Positions 54,955 to 63,713 of a stretch of 64,000 nucleotides of DNA are shown here, one piece after another (the stretch's first letter is position 1; each line of letters opens with the position of its first letter). Origin of the DNA: Verrucomicrobiia bacterium (GTDB taxonomy: Bacteria > Verrucomicrobiota > Verrucomicrobiia > Verrucomicrobiales > DEV007); assembly GCA_030425385.1 (NCBI GenBank), contig JAUIAH010000020.1:1-64000 (forward strand), in the 5' to 3' direction. The notes beneath the pieces are model-generated. The model did no database searches, was not told the DNA's origin, and saw only the letters and a program-made list of their open reading frames with translations. Position numbers and translations under genes: made by a program.

Positions 54955-57540
54955 TTAACTCGCCTTCTTCTTGGCGACGGCCTGAGCCTTCTTCTTCGCC
55001 ACGGCATCGGCCGTGGCTTTCTTGGGCCGAGGCGGGAAGCGCCAGTTGATAAAACGCGTTCCCTCGGGATCCATCTCCAGGTAGGCCTTGAAGGGCCGGC
55101 CTTTCTTGGAAATGAAGTCTTCGATCACGCTCGTCTTGCCCTCGGTGAAGAATTTCTTGGCTTCCTCCCGGCTGAGGGTGACTTTGCATTGTACTTTCTT
55201 CAAACGCACCTTACGGAACTCCTTATCGCCCCGCACGGCTAGGTCGAGCACATAGGCTTCGGGTGCTTCGTAGATCTTGCCATTCTTGTCGCCGCTCGGT
55301 GGATAGTCACAAACGAAATTCTCAGGCACCAATGCATTCTCTTCCGCCTCACGTTCCTCATCCGTCTGCGTGACGATTTCCAATTCGTTCTCTTTGTCTA
55401 ACCGAATCATCGCGTCATACAACTGGCCAAAGCGGGAACGAAACCCTGTCAGAGGCCCCACAATGCGATTGGTTAGCAGTTCCTGCACCTCGCTCGGCTG
55501 GAACTCGCGCTGGGAGAATTTCTTCCACAGCTTGTATTCGCAGTCATCTGCCGGACAACTGTAAGTACGCTCATCCTGCTTCAGCGGACGGCTTCCACAA
55601 ACAGGACACGGGGCATCGAGCTCGGGGTAGACGCGCGCTTTGGCCACCTTGGCATGCTCACGCGCCTTATCGACGACATCCACGGCGAGCTTGCGGATCT
55701 CTTGCATGAACGCCGAACGATCCAGTTTCCCCTCCTCCATTTGCTTGAGCTTATACTCCCACTCGCCCGTCATCTCGGGAGAACAGAGGACGTTCGCCCC
55801 CATCTCATCGAGCAGATCCACCAGGCGGATACCTTGCTCCGTGGGCATCAGCTCGCGCTCCACGCGCATCACATAGTTGTCATAGATCAGTCCCTCGATC
55901 GTCGCCGCACGGGTAGCAGGAGTTCCCAGGCCACGCTCGCTCATCGCACTACGCAGTTCTTCATCATCGACCAGTTTCCCCGCCGTCTCCATGGCCGAGA
56001 GCAAGGTCGCTTCCGTGTAGCGCGCTGGAGGACGTGTCTCCTTCTCTAACACGTCAATGCCAGCTGTCTTCGCCGCTTCCCCTTGTTCCACTGCGACCAG
56101 CTCCCCGTCCTTGCCGGACGACACGCCCGCCTTCTTCCCATAAACCGCCATCCATCCAGGAACCATGAGGATCTTCCCGTCAGTCTTGAAGTGATCCTCA
56201 CCAATCTTCGTGATCCGTTGCGTCACATTGAACTCCGCCGGCGGATAGAAAGCCGCGATGAAACGGCGGGTCACCATGTCGTAGACCTTGCGCTCGGGCT
56301 CCGTCAGCTTCTTGGGAATCTCTCCCGTGGGAATGATCGCAAAGTGATCGCTGATCTTCGCGTTGTTGAAGATGCGTTTGTTAGGCTTGACCATCCCCTT
56401 GGCCACCGCGTGCCCCGCGTGCTTCGGAAGATCGTCCGGAAAGCCTTCCGCCGTGTGGTCTAAATGTGAGAATTTGCTCAGCATGGTCTCCGCCTGCTTG
56501 ACGTAATCTTCAGGCAAACAGCGAGAATCCGTCCGCGGATAGGTGAGCACTTTGTGCTTCTCGTAGAGCGCTTGGGCAATCCCCAAAGTATTCTTTGCAC
56601 TAAAGCCAAAGCGGCTACTCGCTTCCCGCTGCAGCGTCGTCAGATCATAAAGCTGCGGAGCCGATTGCTTGCTCGGCTTCGTCTTCTCCTCCACCACACC
56701 CGTCTTCCCCTGACACCGCGCGTCGATCGCCTCCGCCTCCTCCTTCTTCCAAATCCGCTCCGCCCGCTGATGCGGATCATTGGGATCCTTCTTGTGCTCT
56801 GGATTGAACCAACGCCCACGATACTGCCCCGCCGTCACATCGAAGTCGCCATACACTTCCCAGTACGTGCGGGGCTCAAAGGCACGGATCTCTTTCTCAC
56901 GCGAAACGAGCAAGGTGAGCGTCGGGGTCTGCACTCGACCGACAGGCGTCTTCTGAAATCCACCGTTCCGGGAATTGAACGCCGTGACCGCTCGCGTCCC
57001 ATTCATTCCCATGAGCCAATCACTCTCCGAGCGACACACCGCCGCACTCTCTAGAGGCAACATTTCCCTCCCATCGCGGAGCTTGCTAAAGGCCTCCTGG
57101 ATCGCCTGATTCGTCATGGATTGCATCCACAAACGCTTCACCGGCTTGTCGACCTTACAGATCTCCTTCACGTAGTGAAAGATCAGCTCCCCTTCCCGCC
57201 CCGCATCACACGCATTGACGATCTCACTCACGTCCTTCCGCTTCATCAGCTTCTTGATGACGTTCAAGCGATCCTTCGTCCTTTCGATCGGCTCAAGGCC
57301 AAAGTGATCCGGCAAGATCGGCAAGGCATCGAAGTTCCACTTTGCCTTCGGCTTCTCTAACTGCACGAGGTGCCCGATGGCCGAAGTGATCACGTGGGTG
57401 TCATTCTCGTAGAAATCATTCCCCTTCGAGGCCTTGGTCGCTTTGTGCGCCTTGAATTTCGTCATGCCCGGGAGCTTTCCGAGCACGCGCTGGAGGTCGG
57501 TGGCGACGCTCGGTTTCTCCGCGATGACTAAGGTCTTCAT
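54955..57540 (-). CDS. topB: DNA topoisomerase III (type IA)
   Basis: An 861-aa type IA topoisomerase of the TopB class. The TOPRIM domain has VIAEKPSVA and DAGREGE. The active-site Tyr334 is in [10 protein letters not shown] (E. coli TopB uses Tyr328). [13 protein letters not shown] follows. The C-terminal part has a CPVCGS-type zinc finger with a later CPADDC pair, then a repeat domain with [20 protein letters not shown]. The protein ends in a Lys/Ala-rich tail ([15 protein letters not shown]) similar to histone-H1-like or DNA-binding tails. It passes single DNA strands to resolve recombination intermediates, usually with RecQ, which is encoded 3 kb away. It is convergent with the sugar isomerase-like gene. 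Confidence 0.95.
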   Translation of the reverse strand: MKTLVIAEKPSVATDLQRVLGKLPGMTKFKAHKATKASKGNDFYENDTHVITSAIGHLVQLEKPKAKWNFDALPILPDHFGLEPIERTKDRLNVIKKLMKRKDVSEIVNACDAGREGELIFHYVKEICKVDKPVKRLWMQSMTNQAIQEAFSKLRDGREMLPLESAAVCRSESDWLMGMNGTRAVTAFNSRNGGFQKTPVGRVQTPTLTLLVSREKEIRAFEPRTYWEVYGDFDVTAGQYRGRWFNPEHKKDPNDPHQRAERIWKKEEAEAIDARCQGKTGVVEEKTKPSKQSAPQLYDLTTLQREASSRFGFSAKNTLGIAQALYEKHKVLTYPRTDSRCLPEDYVKQAETMLSKFSHLDHTAEGFPDDLPKHAGHAVAKGMVKPNKRIFNNAKISDHFAIIPTGEIPKKLTEPERKVYDMVTRRFIAAFYPPAEFNVTQRITKIGEDHFKTDGKILMVPGWMAVYGKKAGVSSGKDGELVAVEQGEAAKTAGIDVLEKETRPPARYTEATLLSAMETAGKLVDDEELRSAMSERGLGTPATRAATIEGLIYDNYVMRVERELMPTEQGIRLVDLLDEMGANVLCSPEMTGEWEYKLKQMEEGKLDRSAFMQEIRKLAVDVVDKAREHAKVAKARVYPELDAPCPVCGSRPLKQDERTYSCPADDCEYKLWKKFSQREFQPSEVQELLTNRIVGPLTGFRSRFGQLYDAMIRLDKENELEIVTQTDEEREAEENALVPENFVCDYPPSGDKNGKIYEAPEAYVLDLAVRGDKEFRKVRLKKVQCKVTLSREEAKKFFTEGKTSVIEDFISKKGRPFKAYLEMDPEGTRFINWRFPPRPKKATADAVAKKKAQAVAKKKAS

Positions 57541-57754
57541 GTTGAAATTCTCAAAATTACGAATCTAGAGATCTACCCGTAACGGGAAATCTTCGGGCAG
57601 CAAACGGATTCCAGTTTTTTTAAGGAACCCCGCTTCCAGAGTGCGTTCCACGCCTTTTAGCGTCACCCAGGTCACGCCCACCCACATACACGAGGGTTCA
57701 AGTCGTCCCCTCTGCCGCCTTGACCTGCTTCACCTCCAAAGCATCGTCCCCCCA

Positions 57755-58687
57755 ATGGCAAGATTCCTGATTCTCCCGTTGCTGGTCCTCGCCATGACGG
57801 GCTGCGGACCCGAGAAGGTTCCTCTTTCGGGGGCAACTGAGCAGACACAGAAACCGAGCGTCTACGTCGTCAACTACCCCCTCGCCTACTTCACTCAGCG
57901 GCTTGGCGGAGAGCATGTTGACGTGGTTTTCCCGGTTCCTTCGGATGTCAATCCAGCGCATTGGGAGCCGGATGGGGAGATGATCGCCAGGTATCAGCAA
58001 GCCGACTTGATCCTCCTGAACGGGGCCGATTTCGCAAAGTGGACGCTTCGGTCCACGCTGCCATCCTCACGACTGGCGTTGACCACACGCACGTTCCAAG
58101 ACGACTTGATCGAAGTTCCGGACGCCATCACCCACCGTCACGGCGACGAAGGCGAGCATTCGCATGCGGAGTTGGCCACCAAAACCTGGCTCGACCCCCA
58201 ATTAGCCATCGCTCAAGCAACGGTGATCCGGGAAGAGATCGACCATCTGTTGGCGGGATCCCCAGAAATGCTCACGGTCCCGTTTGAGAAACTTGTGGCC
58301 GAACTCAAAGACCTCGAAAAGCAATTTGAATCAACTTTTGAAACCGGGTCCGCCCGGTGGATCGCGTCGCACTCCGATTTGGCGTATTTCGGACGTCGTT
58401 TCGACCTTGAGTTGACATTCGCGACCTGGCTGAACAACGACGAGCCGCCGTCGGAAGAGAAATGGGAGAAGTTGAAAGCCGGTTTGGATCAAAACGAACG
58501 GGCCTACGTGTTGTTTGAAGGCAAGCCGAGCGGTGACGTTCGCACCAAGCTGCAAGAGCTTGGCGTCGGTATCGTGATCTTCGAGACCGGTGCGAATCGT
58601 CCCGAATCAGGCGACTACGTTGACGTCATGCAAAGAAACCTGGATCGCTTGAAAGCCGCTCTCAGCAACGCTCCAGCGGCCAACTGA
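57755..58687 (+). CDS. Zinc/manganese-type ABC substrate-binding lipoprotein (ZnuA-like)
   Basis: The ATG at 57755 (MARFLILPLLVLAMTGC) gives a lipoprotein signal with lipobox MTGC; the product is 310 aa. It follows the metal-binding cluster A-I fold: VYVVNYPLAYFTQRLGGEHV, VNPAHWEPDG with a ligand His, a His-rich loop HRHGDEGEHSHAE typical of zinc binders, ASHSDLAYFGRRF with the next His, and a late acidic ligand region. It would capture Zn or a related metal for import, but no permease or ATPase gene is adjacent. Together with the next gene it differs in codon use from the left part of the window, suggesting transfer. Confidence 0.87.
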   Translation: MARFLILPLLVLAMTGCGPEKVPLSGATEQTQKPSVYVVNYPLAYFTQRLGGEHVDVVFPVPSDVNPAHWEPDGEMIARYQQADLILLNGADFAKWTLRSTLPSSRLALTTRTFQDDLIEVPDAITHRHGDEGEHSHAELATKTWLDPQLAIAQATVIREEIDHLLAGSPEMLTVPFEKLVAELKDLEKQFESTFETGSARWIASHSDLAYFGRRFDLELTFATWLNNDEPPSEEKWEKLKAGLDQNERAYVLFEGKPSGDVRTKLQELGVGIVIFETGANRPESGDYVDVMQRNLDRLKAALSNAPAAN

Positions 58688-58732
58688 TGAATCTCGTCAC
58701 GCTCAAATTAACCCCCTTCATCATTCAATTCT

Positions 58733-59452
58733 ATGACTTCCAATCGCCTGCTCAAGATTCTGATCACGACGCTCTCAACCAATCTCATCCTCTGGGCTCC
58801 AGCCTTCGCGCACAATCTTTTCGTCCTGATCGAGAAGCAGGAAAATGGACCGGATAAGGTTGATGTGATCTTCGAACACTCCCCTTATCCCGGGAAGGGA
58901 ACTTACAACCAGCCACTGCTCGACCGAGGCAAAACATGGATCAAGGAACTCGGCAACAGCGAGGCGACCTCGCTGACTCTCAAAGAAACCGACAGACTTG
59001 GGAAAAAGTTCCTCCAAACGGAAACCACGACGAAACGGCCTCGTGTGGCTCTGCACAGTTGTGAATGGGGCGTCTACAACGGCCGGCTTGACTATTTCCA
59101 CGGAAAATATCTCGACGCCTCCTCGCCAGAAAACCTGAGTGAACTGGCACGCACTCCCGAATTACCACTCGATTTCGTCATCACCCCATCGGAAGAGGGC
59201 CTATCTGTTCGGGTGCTATTTGAGGGCAAGCCATTGGCCAATAAAAAGGTCTGGATCTGGATGCCAGGCGCCAACGAAACCACCAAGACCACGGATGCTG
59301 AAGGCAACCTGGCCATCACCAATATGAAAGAAGGCCTCTATTGCTTCGCGGCCGCCCATCAAGTCGATGGACCAAAGGGCACTTTCGACGGCAAAGCCTA
59401 CGAAGGTCTCATGCATGGCTCGACGGTCAATCTACGGTGGCCATTAAAGTGA
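58733..59452 (+). CDS. Exported DUF4198-type metal-uptake-associated protein
   Basis: A 239-aa protein with a signal peptide (LITTLSTNLILWAPAFA) directly followed by HNLFVLIEK, the His start typical of DUF4198 proteins, where the mature N-terminal His can take part in metal binding. The body has beta strands with LSVRVLFEGKPLANKKVWIW and TTDAEGNLAITNMKEGLYCF, a carboxypeptidase-like regulatory fold. DUF4198 proteins often sit with nickel, cobalt or zinc transporters. It follows the ZnuA-like gene by 45 nt, so the two form a small metal-handling unit. The assignment to DUF4198 is by pattern only. Confidence 0.75.
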   Translation: MTSNRLLKILITTLSTNLILWAPAFAHNLFVLIEKQENGPDKVDVIFEHSPYPGKGTYNQPLLDRGKTWIKELGNSEATSLTLKETDRLGKKFLQTETTTKRPRVALHSCEWGVYNGRLDYFHGKYLDASSPENLSELARTPELPLDFVITPSEEGLSVRVLFEGKPLANKKVWIWMPGANETTKTTDAEGNLAITNMKEGLYCFAAAHQVDGPKGTFDGKAYEGLMHGSTVNLRWPLK

Positions 59453-59498
59453 TCAAGTGAGAATAGGACCTATATAATCACAGCTTGAGCCGTCTCAA

Positions 59499-60440
59499 TC
59501 ACTCAGCCATCTGTCGCTGGCTCTCGATAACCTCAGCAGTGTCCTCCATTCCCATCTTTTGAAACGCAATCATCTGCTCTTGGTTGGCTTGAAAAGTCGC
59601 TAACTGCGCTTCATCCAAAAACTCGGCTGCCCGTTCGACGATGGCCCGATTCACTGCCTGCATCTCGTCTATGAATCGATCCACTTTCGCTCTGGTCCAC
59701 TTCGATTGATCCTTGCCTCTTTCACCGATGAAATCATAGTGAAAGGGATAAGAAATACGCTCCTCGTACATGACCTCGACCAGGGATTCCATGCCTGCCT
59801 TTTCCAAGGGAACGCCCGCCGATGCCATAGCGGCCCTTATATCCTTCATTTGCTTGCGCTCATACATCTGGTCCGCGTAAATCTGAAACCGTTCAATGTC
59901 GTCTCGGTCATTGAGAAAAGTCTCGATTTGCTCTGTGATCGCGTCCTTCTTCTCCTTTTGTTTCGCGGCAAGGGCTGCCCGCACTGCCGAATCTTCCGTG
60001 GCCATCATTTGCATGCTTTCCGCCATGCCCGCCAAGGCTCTTTCGGCCATCAAGTCCACGAAATGCTCACGCTCGTTGTCATCAAAGTCGAAGGCTTCGA
60101 TCAAATCACCATAGTCCGATTTCACATGCCTTTTCCGCCGGCTCTTTGCCTTCTCTTTCAGGGCAGGATTCCCCATGATTTCAACCCACCGATCGGCTCT
60201 TGAGGAAGTGAAAGAATTCTCTGATGGTTCTTTCGAGGGCACTTGCTTCTGTGCGACACGCTCGGCCCCTCCAGGTTTCAAGGAAGGCGCCACCGATGTC
60301 GAGAGGACGGACTCTGGATCGCCAACCGATACAGGTTCATAGAGGCGCTCTTTAAGTCGACCATTCTCAAGGTATTGATACACACTCAGACCAAGGAATC
60401 CAAGACAAAGGAGCGACAACAAGGCGACAAGCACTTTCAT
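59499..60440 (-). CDS. Membrane-anchored helical protein of unknown function
   Basis: The ATG at 60440 (MKVLVALLSLLCLGFLGLSV) is preferred over a TTG eight codons upstream. The product is 313 aa: an N-terminal membrane anchor, a Ser/Pro-rich stretch of about 50 residues, then an almost wholly helical, charged domain of about 220 residues rich in Met, Glu and Lys (ERALAGMAESMQMMATE, EFLDEAQLATFQANQ). I do not recognise the family. It may face the periplasm as a coiled-coil spacer or chaperone-like protein. It is convergent with the DUF4198 gene. Confidence 0.65.
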   Translation of the reverse strand: MKVLVALLSLLCLGFLGLSVYQYLENGRLKERLYEPVSVGDPESVLSTSVAPSLKPGGAERVAQKQVPSKEPSENSFTSSRADRWVEIMGNPALKEKAKSRRKRHVKSDYGDLIEAFDFDDNEREHFVDLMAERALAGMAESMQMMATEDSAVRAALAAKQKEKKDAITEQIETFLNDRDDIERFQIYADQMYERKQMKDIRAAMASAGVPLEKAGMESLVEVMYEERISYPFHYDFIGERGKDQSKWTRAKVDRFIDEMQAVNRAIVERAAEFLDEAQLATFQANQEQMIAFQKMGMEDTAEVIESQRQMAE

Positions 60441-60700
60441 TACGCTCTTAATTATTGAGGCCAAGCCACCGCTCTCCCACTACAATCTAGCCAAGCAATT
60501 GTAACGAGTGCGACCAAGCTATGCGCTTCTCCGCCGCATAAAAACCGGCACACCACACCGGTGGCCACGCCGTGTCGTGGAAGGTGTCAGAACCTCAATC
60601 TGATGAAGTGTTTGAGCGCCCCATAACTTAACACAATGGTTATCATGTAAAGTTTGCTTGATGTCGCTATTTTCTCGTGGATTCAAAGCTCTGCGAAACC

Positions 60701-60823
60701 ATGATACCTCCTATGAACCTTAATCTTCGAAGGATCTCAGCTCCAATTCTACCGATCACGATTCTTCTTAGCTTTCAAAGCCTTGCCGCACAGAACAACT
60801 CGACGCTCTCCGGACGAGGTTAG
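60701..60823 (+). pseudogene. Signal-peptide stub
   Basis: A 40-codon ORF (or 36 codons from the ATG at 60713) encodes MNLNLRRISAPILPITILLS, then FQSLAAQNNSTLSGRG, then TAG. This is a textbook signal peptide with cleavage after LAAQ or just before it, and almost no mature protein. It is most likely the 5' end of a lost secreted-protein gene. It lies in a 438-nt gap (60441-60878) that otherwise shows only AT-rich sequence and a few weak dyads. A functional microprotein cannot be excluded. Confidence 0.45.
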
Positions 60824-60878
60824 CTGCGAGGAGCTTCGGACTCTCCTTCTATCACAGCGTTAGTTAAATGGCACCTAA

Positions 60879-61229
60879 CTAAATACCTTTGTAGCGAATA
60901 GATTTCCCGTCGGCGTCAAGCGGTCGAGCGTCTTTCCGTTCCTTGCGTTCGCCGGCGTCGGACCGCCTCCTTTGAAATGACTGTTTCGGCCGGTCCTCGG
61001 CTTCTCTGACGGCCAATTCCCTGCCCCCAAGTTCAATGCCTTCGATCTTCGTGATGGCTGCCTGGCCGGTTTCGTCATCCTTTAACGTGGCAAAGGCAAA
61101 GCCCCGTGGTTGGCCGGTTTCCCTATTCAGAGGGCGATAAAATTCGAGGATCGGTTCGAACTCTTTAAGGAGGTCCATCACCTCGTGGTCGGTCGTTTCG
61201 TAAGAGAGATTGCCTATAAAAAGTTTCAT
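60879..61229 (-). CDS. RRM-type RNA-binding protein
   Basis: The ATG at 61229 (MKLFIGNLSYETTDHEV) gives 116 aa; a longer frame adds a non-homologous 24 residues. A single RNA recognition motif fills residues 1-80, with RNP2 (LFIGNL) and RNP1 (RGFAFATL), followed by a basic tail (QRRRSDAGERKERK). Such single-RRM proteins bind single-stranded RNA, often under cold stress in cyanobacteria and PVC bacteria. It is last in a minus-strand set with a SpoU-type methyltransferase and a truncated DEAD-box helicase, so an RNA-handling cassette is likely. Confidence 0.9.
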   Translation of the reverse strand: MKLFIGNLSYETTDHEVMDLLKEFEPILEFYRPLNRETGQPRGFAFATLKDDETGQAAITKIEGIELGGRELAVREAEDRPKQSFQRRRSDAGERKERKDARPLDADGKSIRYKGI

Positions 61230-61297
61230 ATTAGTTTGTAGAATATTAGAATCAAGTGACGTGAGCGCATTGGGTTGGATTAGAAGAGAGCACAAAT

Positions 61298-61798
61298 TCA
61301 CCCCTTTGGATATTGTCGACAGTATTCGTAAAGGCAGAGGCTGGTGGCAGTGGCTACATTGTGACTAAAGGGCAAACCCCAAACAGGGATCTCAACCACA
61401 ACATCCATCAGATCCAAGCATGCTTGTGAAATGCCCTCACGCTCAGCGCCGATAACAAGCACGCATCTCTGTGGAAACTGATAGTGATGAAGGGAGACGG
61501 AATCGGTCGCCTGCTCCAGCCCAATCAATGTGTAATTCTCAAACTTCAGTTTCCGCAGGATAGGAACCAGCGATCGCCTCACCGTCAAACTGACTCGGTC
61601 TGCACCGTCCCGGGCGATACGGGAGTCGATTTTCGCGTTTCCTGAGGCAATGACTTCCGTCACTCCGCAGCAGCCTGCTGTTCGAACGATGGCTGACAGA
61701 TTGGCGTGGCTTCGCAGTGGCGAACAGGCAACAATCACCGTACGAGCTGAAAGCAGAGGACTGGACGGCTTGTGCCGAATATGTCTAAATCTAGCCAA
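61298..61798 (-). CDS. SpoU/TrmH-family RNA 2'-O-methyltransferase
   Basis: A 166-aa protein, the size of a bare SpoU domain. All three motifs are present: NLSAIVRTAGCCGV (motif 1), VLVIGAEREGIS (motif 2) and VEIPVWGLPFSHNVATATSL (motif 3, with the Asn usual in this family). It forms the trefoil-knot fold that binds S-adenosylmethionine and methylates ribose 2'-OH in tRNA or rRNA. There is no ATG; the open frame begins with TTG at 61798, 4 nt after the stop of the helicase remnant. The start is therefore uncertain, and the gene may rely on translation from upstream. Confidence 0.85.
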   Translation of the reverse strand: MARFRHIRHKPSSPLLSARTVIVACSPLRSHANLSAIVRTAGCCGVTEVIASGNAKIDSRIARDGADRVSLTVRRSLVPILRKLKFENYTLIGLEQATDSVSLHHYQFPQRCVLVIGAEREGISQACLDLMDVVVEIPVWGLPFSHNVATATSLCLYEYCRQYPKG

Positions 61799-61802
61799 AC
61801 TG

Positions 61803-62133
61803 TCAGACTGCCGCTACGCGTGGCTTGCGATTCCATCGGCGGCTTCGTCTTCGTTTAGCCTCCGATGAACTCTTCGTTGTCTTTTGACCGGGCTTCGAGG
61901 GGCCGCTTCCTTTCTTACGTTGGCTTGGCGGCGTGTTGGGGCCTTTGCCAGAAGGTTCCAAGCCCTCGACAGTTTGGCAGTTAACTTTGCTATTCGTGAG
62001 CTTCTGGATATTCGAGAAGAGCTCGCTTTCTTCTGGGCCCACGAGTGAGATGGCAGTCCCCGTAGCGCCAGCGCGACCGGCTCTACCAATGCGATGAATG
62101 TAATCTTCGCCAACCATGGGCAGGGTTTTTTAT
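61803..62133 (-). pseudogene. 3' remnant of a DEAD-box RNA helicase (RhlE-like)
   Basis: The frame opens abruptly after two in-frame stop codons and reads LPMVGEDYIHRIGRAGRAG. This is motif VI of DEAD-box helicases with its usual lead-in (DLP-VPEDYVHRIGR). About 85 more residues follow, including AISLVGPEESELF and a basic, low-complexity tail (KRRRSRRWNRKPR). The ATP-binding and DEAD motifs are absent, so 250-300 N-terminal residues are missing. The break lies near 62125-62135, beside the end of the PQQ-propeller gene, which points to a recombination junction there. Confidence 0.8.
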
Positions 62134-62168
62134 TAGTTCCGTTAATCTCCGTGGATCTATCATTATCT

Positions 62169-63494
62169 CTACGGCGCAATGCAGTAGAGGTGTTTTGTAG
62201 ACCTAACTATTAGCCGGCCTCTACTGATGGCAGGGGTTGAAAGAAACTCTCCACCACCATCGAAGCTGGTTCTGCTCAGTTCCTCGAATCGTTCTCCTAA
62301 CTGGATCGTCACCATCTCTCCATTGTGCCGTAAATGATACATATTGCTGCCTGCAGCGACTGGCGAGGCGTAGTCGCCACTGGATCGAGACAGCCTCCCT
62401 GCGTTGCTCCTGCCTCTGGCGATCCTCGTCCGGTAGACACCTTTTCCTGTTTTCGCATCGAGGCAATATGCTGTATCACTGTTGATCCAATAAAGACGAT
62501 CCGAGTAGTAAATAGGTGATGCGACCAGCCCACTACGCCCGCTTTCCCAAAGAACATGTGTTTGGTTGACATTCCCCTTGCCTCCAGACCGAACCGCAAA
62601 CGTTCCTCCACCCCTGCCGCCAATGCCATAGACCATACCGTCATGGGCAATGACACTAGAAGTAGCGGTGTTGTCTTGAGAGCCGTCACAATGCCAAAGT
62701 GGCTCACCAGTGTCAGGGTTGAAGCCAAGAGCCTTATTAGGCACGCTCAGAACTAATTCTGTTCGGCCACCTCCAATGACTAAAACTGGCGTTCCCCAGG
62801 TGTTGCCGAAGTCCTCACTCTGCTGTCTCCAGACCTCTCGTCCTGTCTCTTTGTCGATAGCTACCAGCGCACTAGCTTCGATGGACGCGGTTACAATGAC
62901 TAAGTTCTTATGGAGGATGGGGCTGGCCGCCGAACCCCTTTCTCGCGAATTGAGTTCTTTGCCGACTTTGGCTTGCCAGACCTTCGCTCCTTTCATGTCG
63001 AAGGCAACGACACCCGTCGTTCCAAAGAATGCGTAGATCTTCTCTCCATCGGAAACAGGAGTATGGCTAGTGTAGCCGTGGAGAGCTAGATTGCCCCCGT
63101 ATTCATCTATAGGAAGCACCGGTTCAATTTCCTGATCCCAAACCGTCGCGCCATCCTTGCTGTCTACACAAAGCAGATGAAACCTGAGGTGTTCTTGATC
63201 TCCGAGATTGTCGGGATCTATCCCATATCCTGTCCAGTAAGTGAGAAATATATGATTCCCGACGACAATAGGACTGGAATGCCCAGGGCCTGGCAAGGAG
63301 ATTCGCCACTTCGTATTCTTGCTAACACTCCAGTTGGCAGGCAACACTTGCCCGTCTGCATAGATTCCTGATCCATTGGGCCCACGAAATCGCGCCCAAT
63401 CGGCAGATTCAGCCTGCGTGCGACATGCCAATCCCGATGTGAGAACGAGCAAAATAAGCAATGCAGGGAATATCACGGATTTACAACAATTCAC
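62169..63494 (-). CDS. Secreted PQQ-type beta-propeller protein, paralogue
   Basis: A 441-aa protein starting with GTG at 63494, with a signal peptide (VIFPALLILLVLTSGLAC) that could also be a lipobox ending at Cys24. The mature start ADWARFRGPNGSGIY and blades such as SSPIVVGNHIFLTYW, ASPILHKNLVIVTAS and ASPIYYSDRLYWINSD match the propeller protein at 17079-18320. Its codon use is more AT-rich than that of the paralogue. Function is probably in the periplasm or outer membrane; no catalytic residues are evident. Its stop lies about 40 nt from the break point of the helicase remnant. Confidence 0.85.
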   Translation of the reverse strand: MNCCKSVIFPALLILLVLTSGLACRTQAESADWARFRGPNGSGIYADGQVLPANWSVSKNTKWRISLPGPGHSSPIVVGNHIFLTYWTGYGIDPDNLGDQEHLRFHLLCVDSKDGATVWDQEIEPVLPIDEYGGNLALHGYTSHTPVSDGEKIYAFFGTTGVVAFDMKGAKVWQAKVGKELNSRERGSAASPILHKNLVIVTASIEASALVAIDKETGREVWRQQSEDFGNTWGTPVLVIGGGRTELVLSVPNKALGFNPDTGEPLWHCDGSQDNTATSSVIAHDGMVYGIGGRGGGTFAVRSGGKGNVNQTHVLWESGRSGLVASPIYYSDRLYWINSDTAYCLDAKTGKGVYRTRIARGRSNAGRLSRSSGDYASPVAAGSNMYHLRHNGEMVTIQLGERFEELSRTSFDGGGEFLSTPAISRGRLIVRSTKHLYCIAP

Positions 63495-63563
63495 TTCTTT
63501 TATGTTGTTGATGGAATCAGCTATCCAGGACTAATTGTTCATGTTAGATGAACAGCAGTAATC

Positions 63564-63713
63564 TCACTCCCCCCCCTTTTTTTTGGGTGCTAAGGTGCTA
63601 TTTGAAAGCTTCTTACGTTCAATGAGGCTACTCTTCTTCTTTGCCGCAGCATTCGCCTGCTTAAGTTTTTGATCTTTGTTCTTCTGTTTGGATTTAGGTG
63701 ATTTGTCGCCCAT
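63564..63713 (-). CDS. Small Lys-rich protein (MGDKSPKSK type)
   Basis: A 49-aa ORF begins MGDKSPKSKQKNKDQKLKQ and continues with AAAKKKSSLIERKK to an end of APKKKGGE. I recall short, highly basic proteins with the MGDKSPKSK start from many bacteria, function unknown. A mononucleotide tract (coding strand A8G8, plus strand C8T8 at 63569-63584) lies in the last codons. Slippage in it would change the C-terminus. It is preceded by AAAGCATACC and has no clear Shine-Dalgarno sequence. Confidence 0.6.
   Translation of the reverse strand: MGDKSPKSKQKNKDQKLKQANAAAKKKSSLIERKKLSNSTLAPKKKGGE

Noticed and set aside
60525-60545. TATGCG ... CGCATA hairpin followed by A run as a terminator
   Set aside because: The run after the stem is A, not T, on the plus strand, and on the minus strand the T run precedes the stem.
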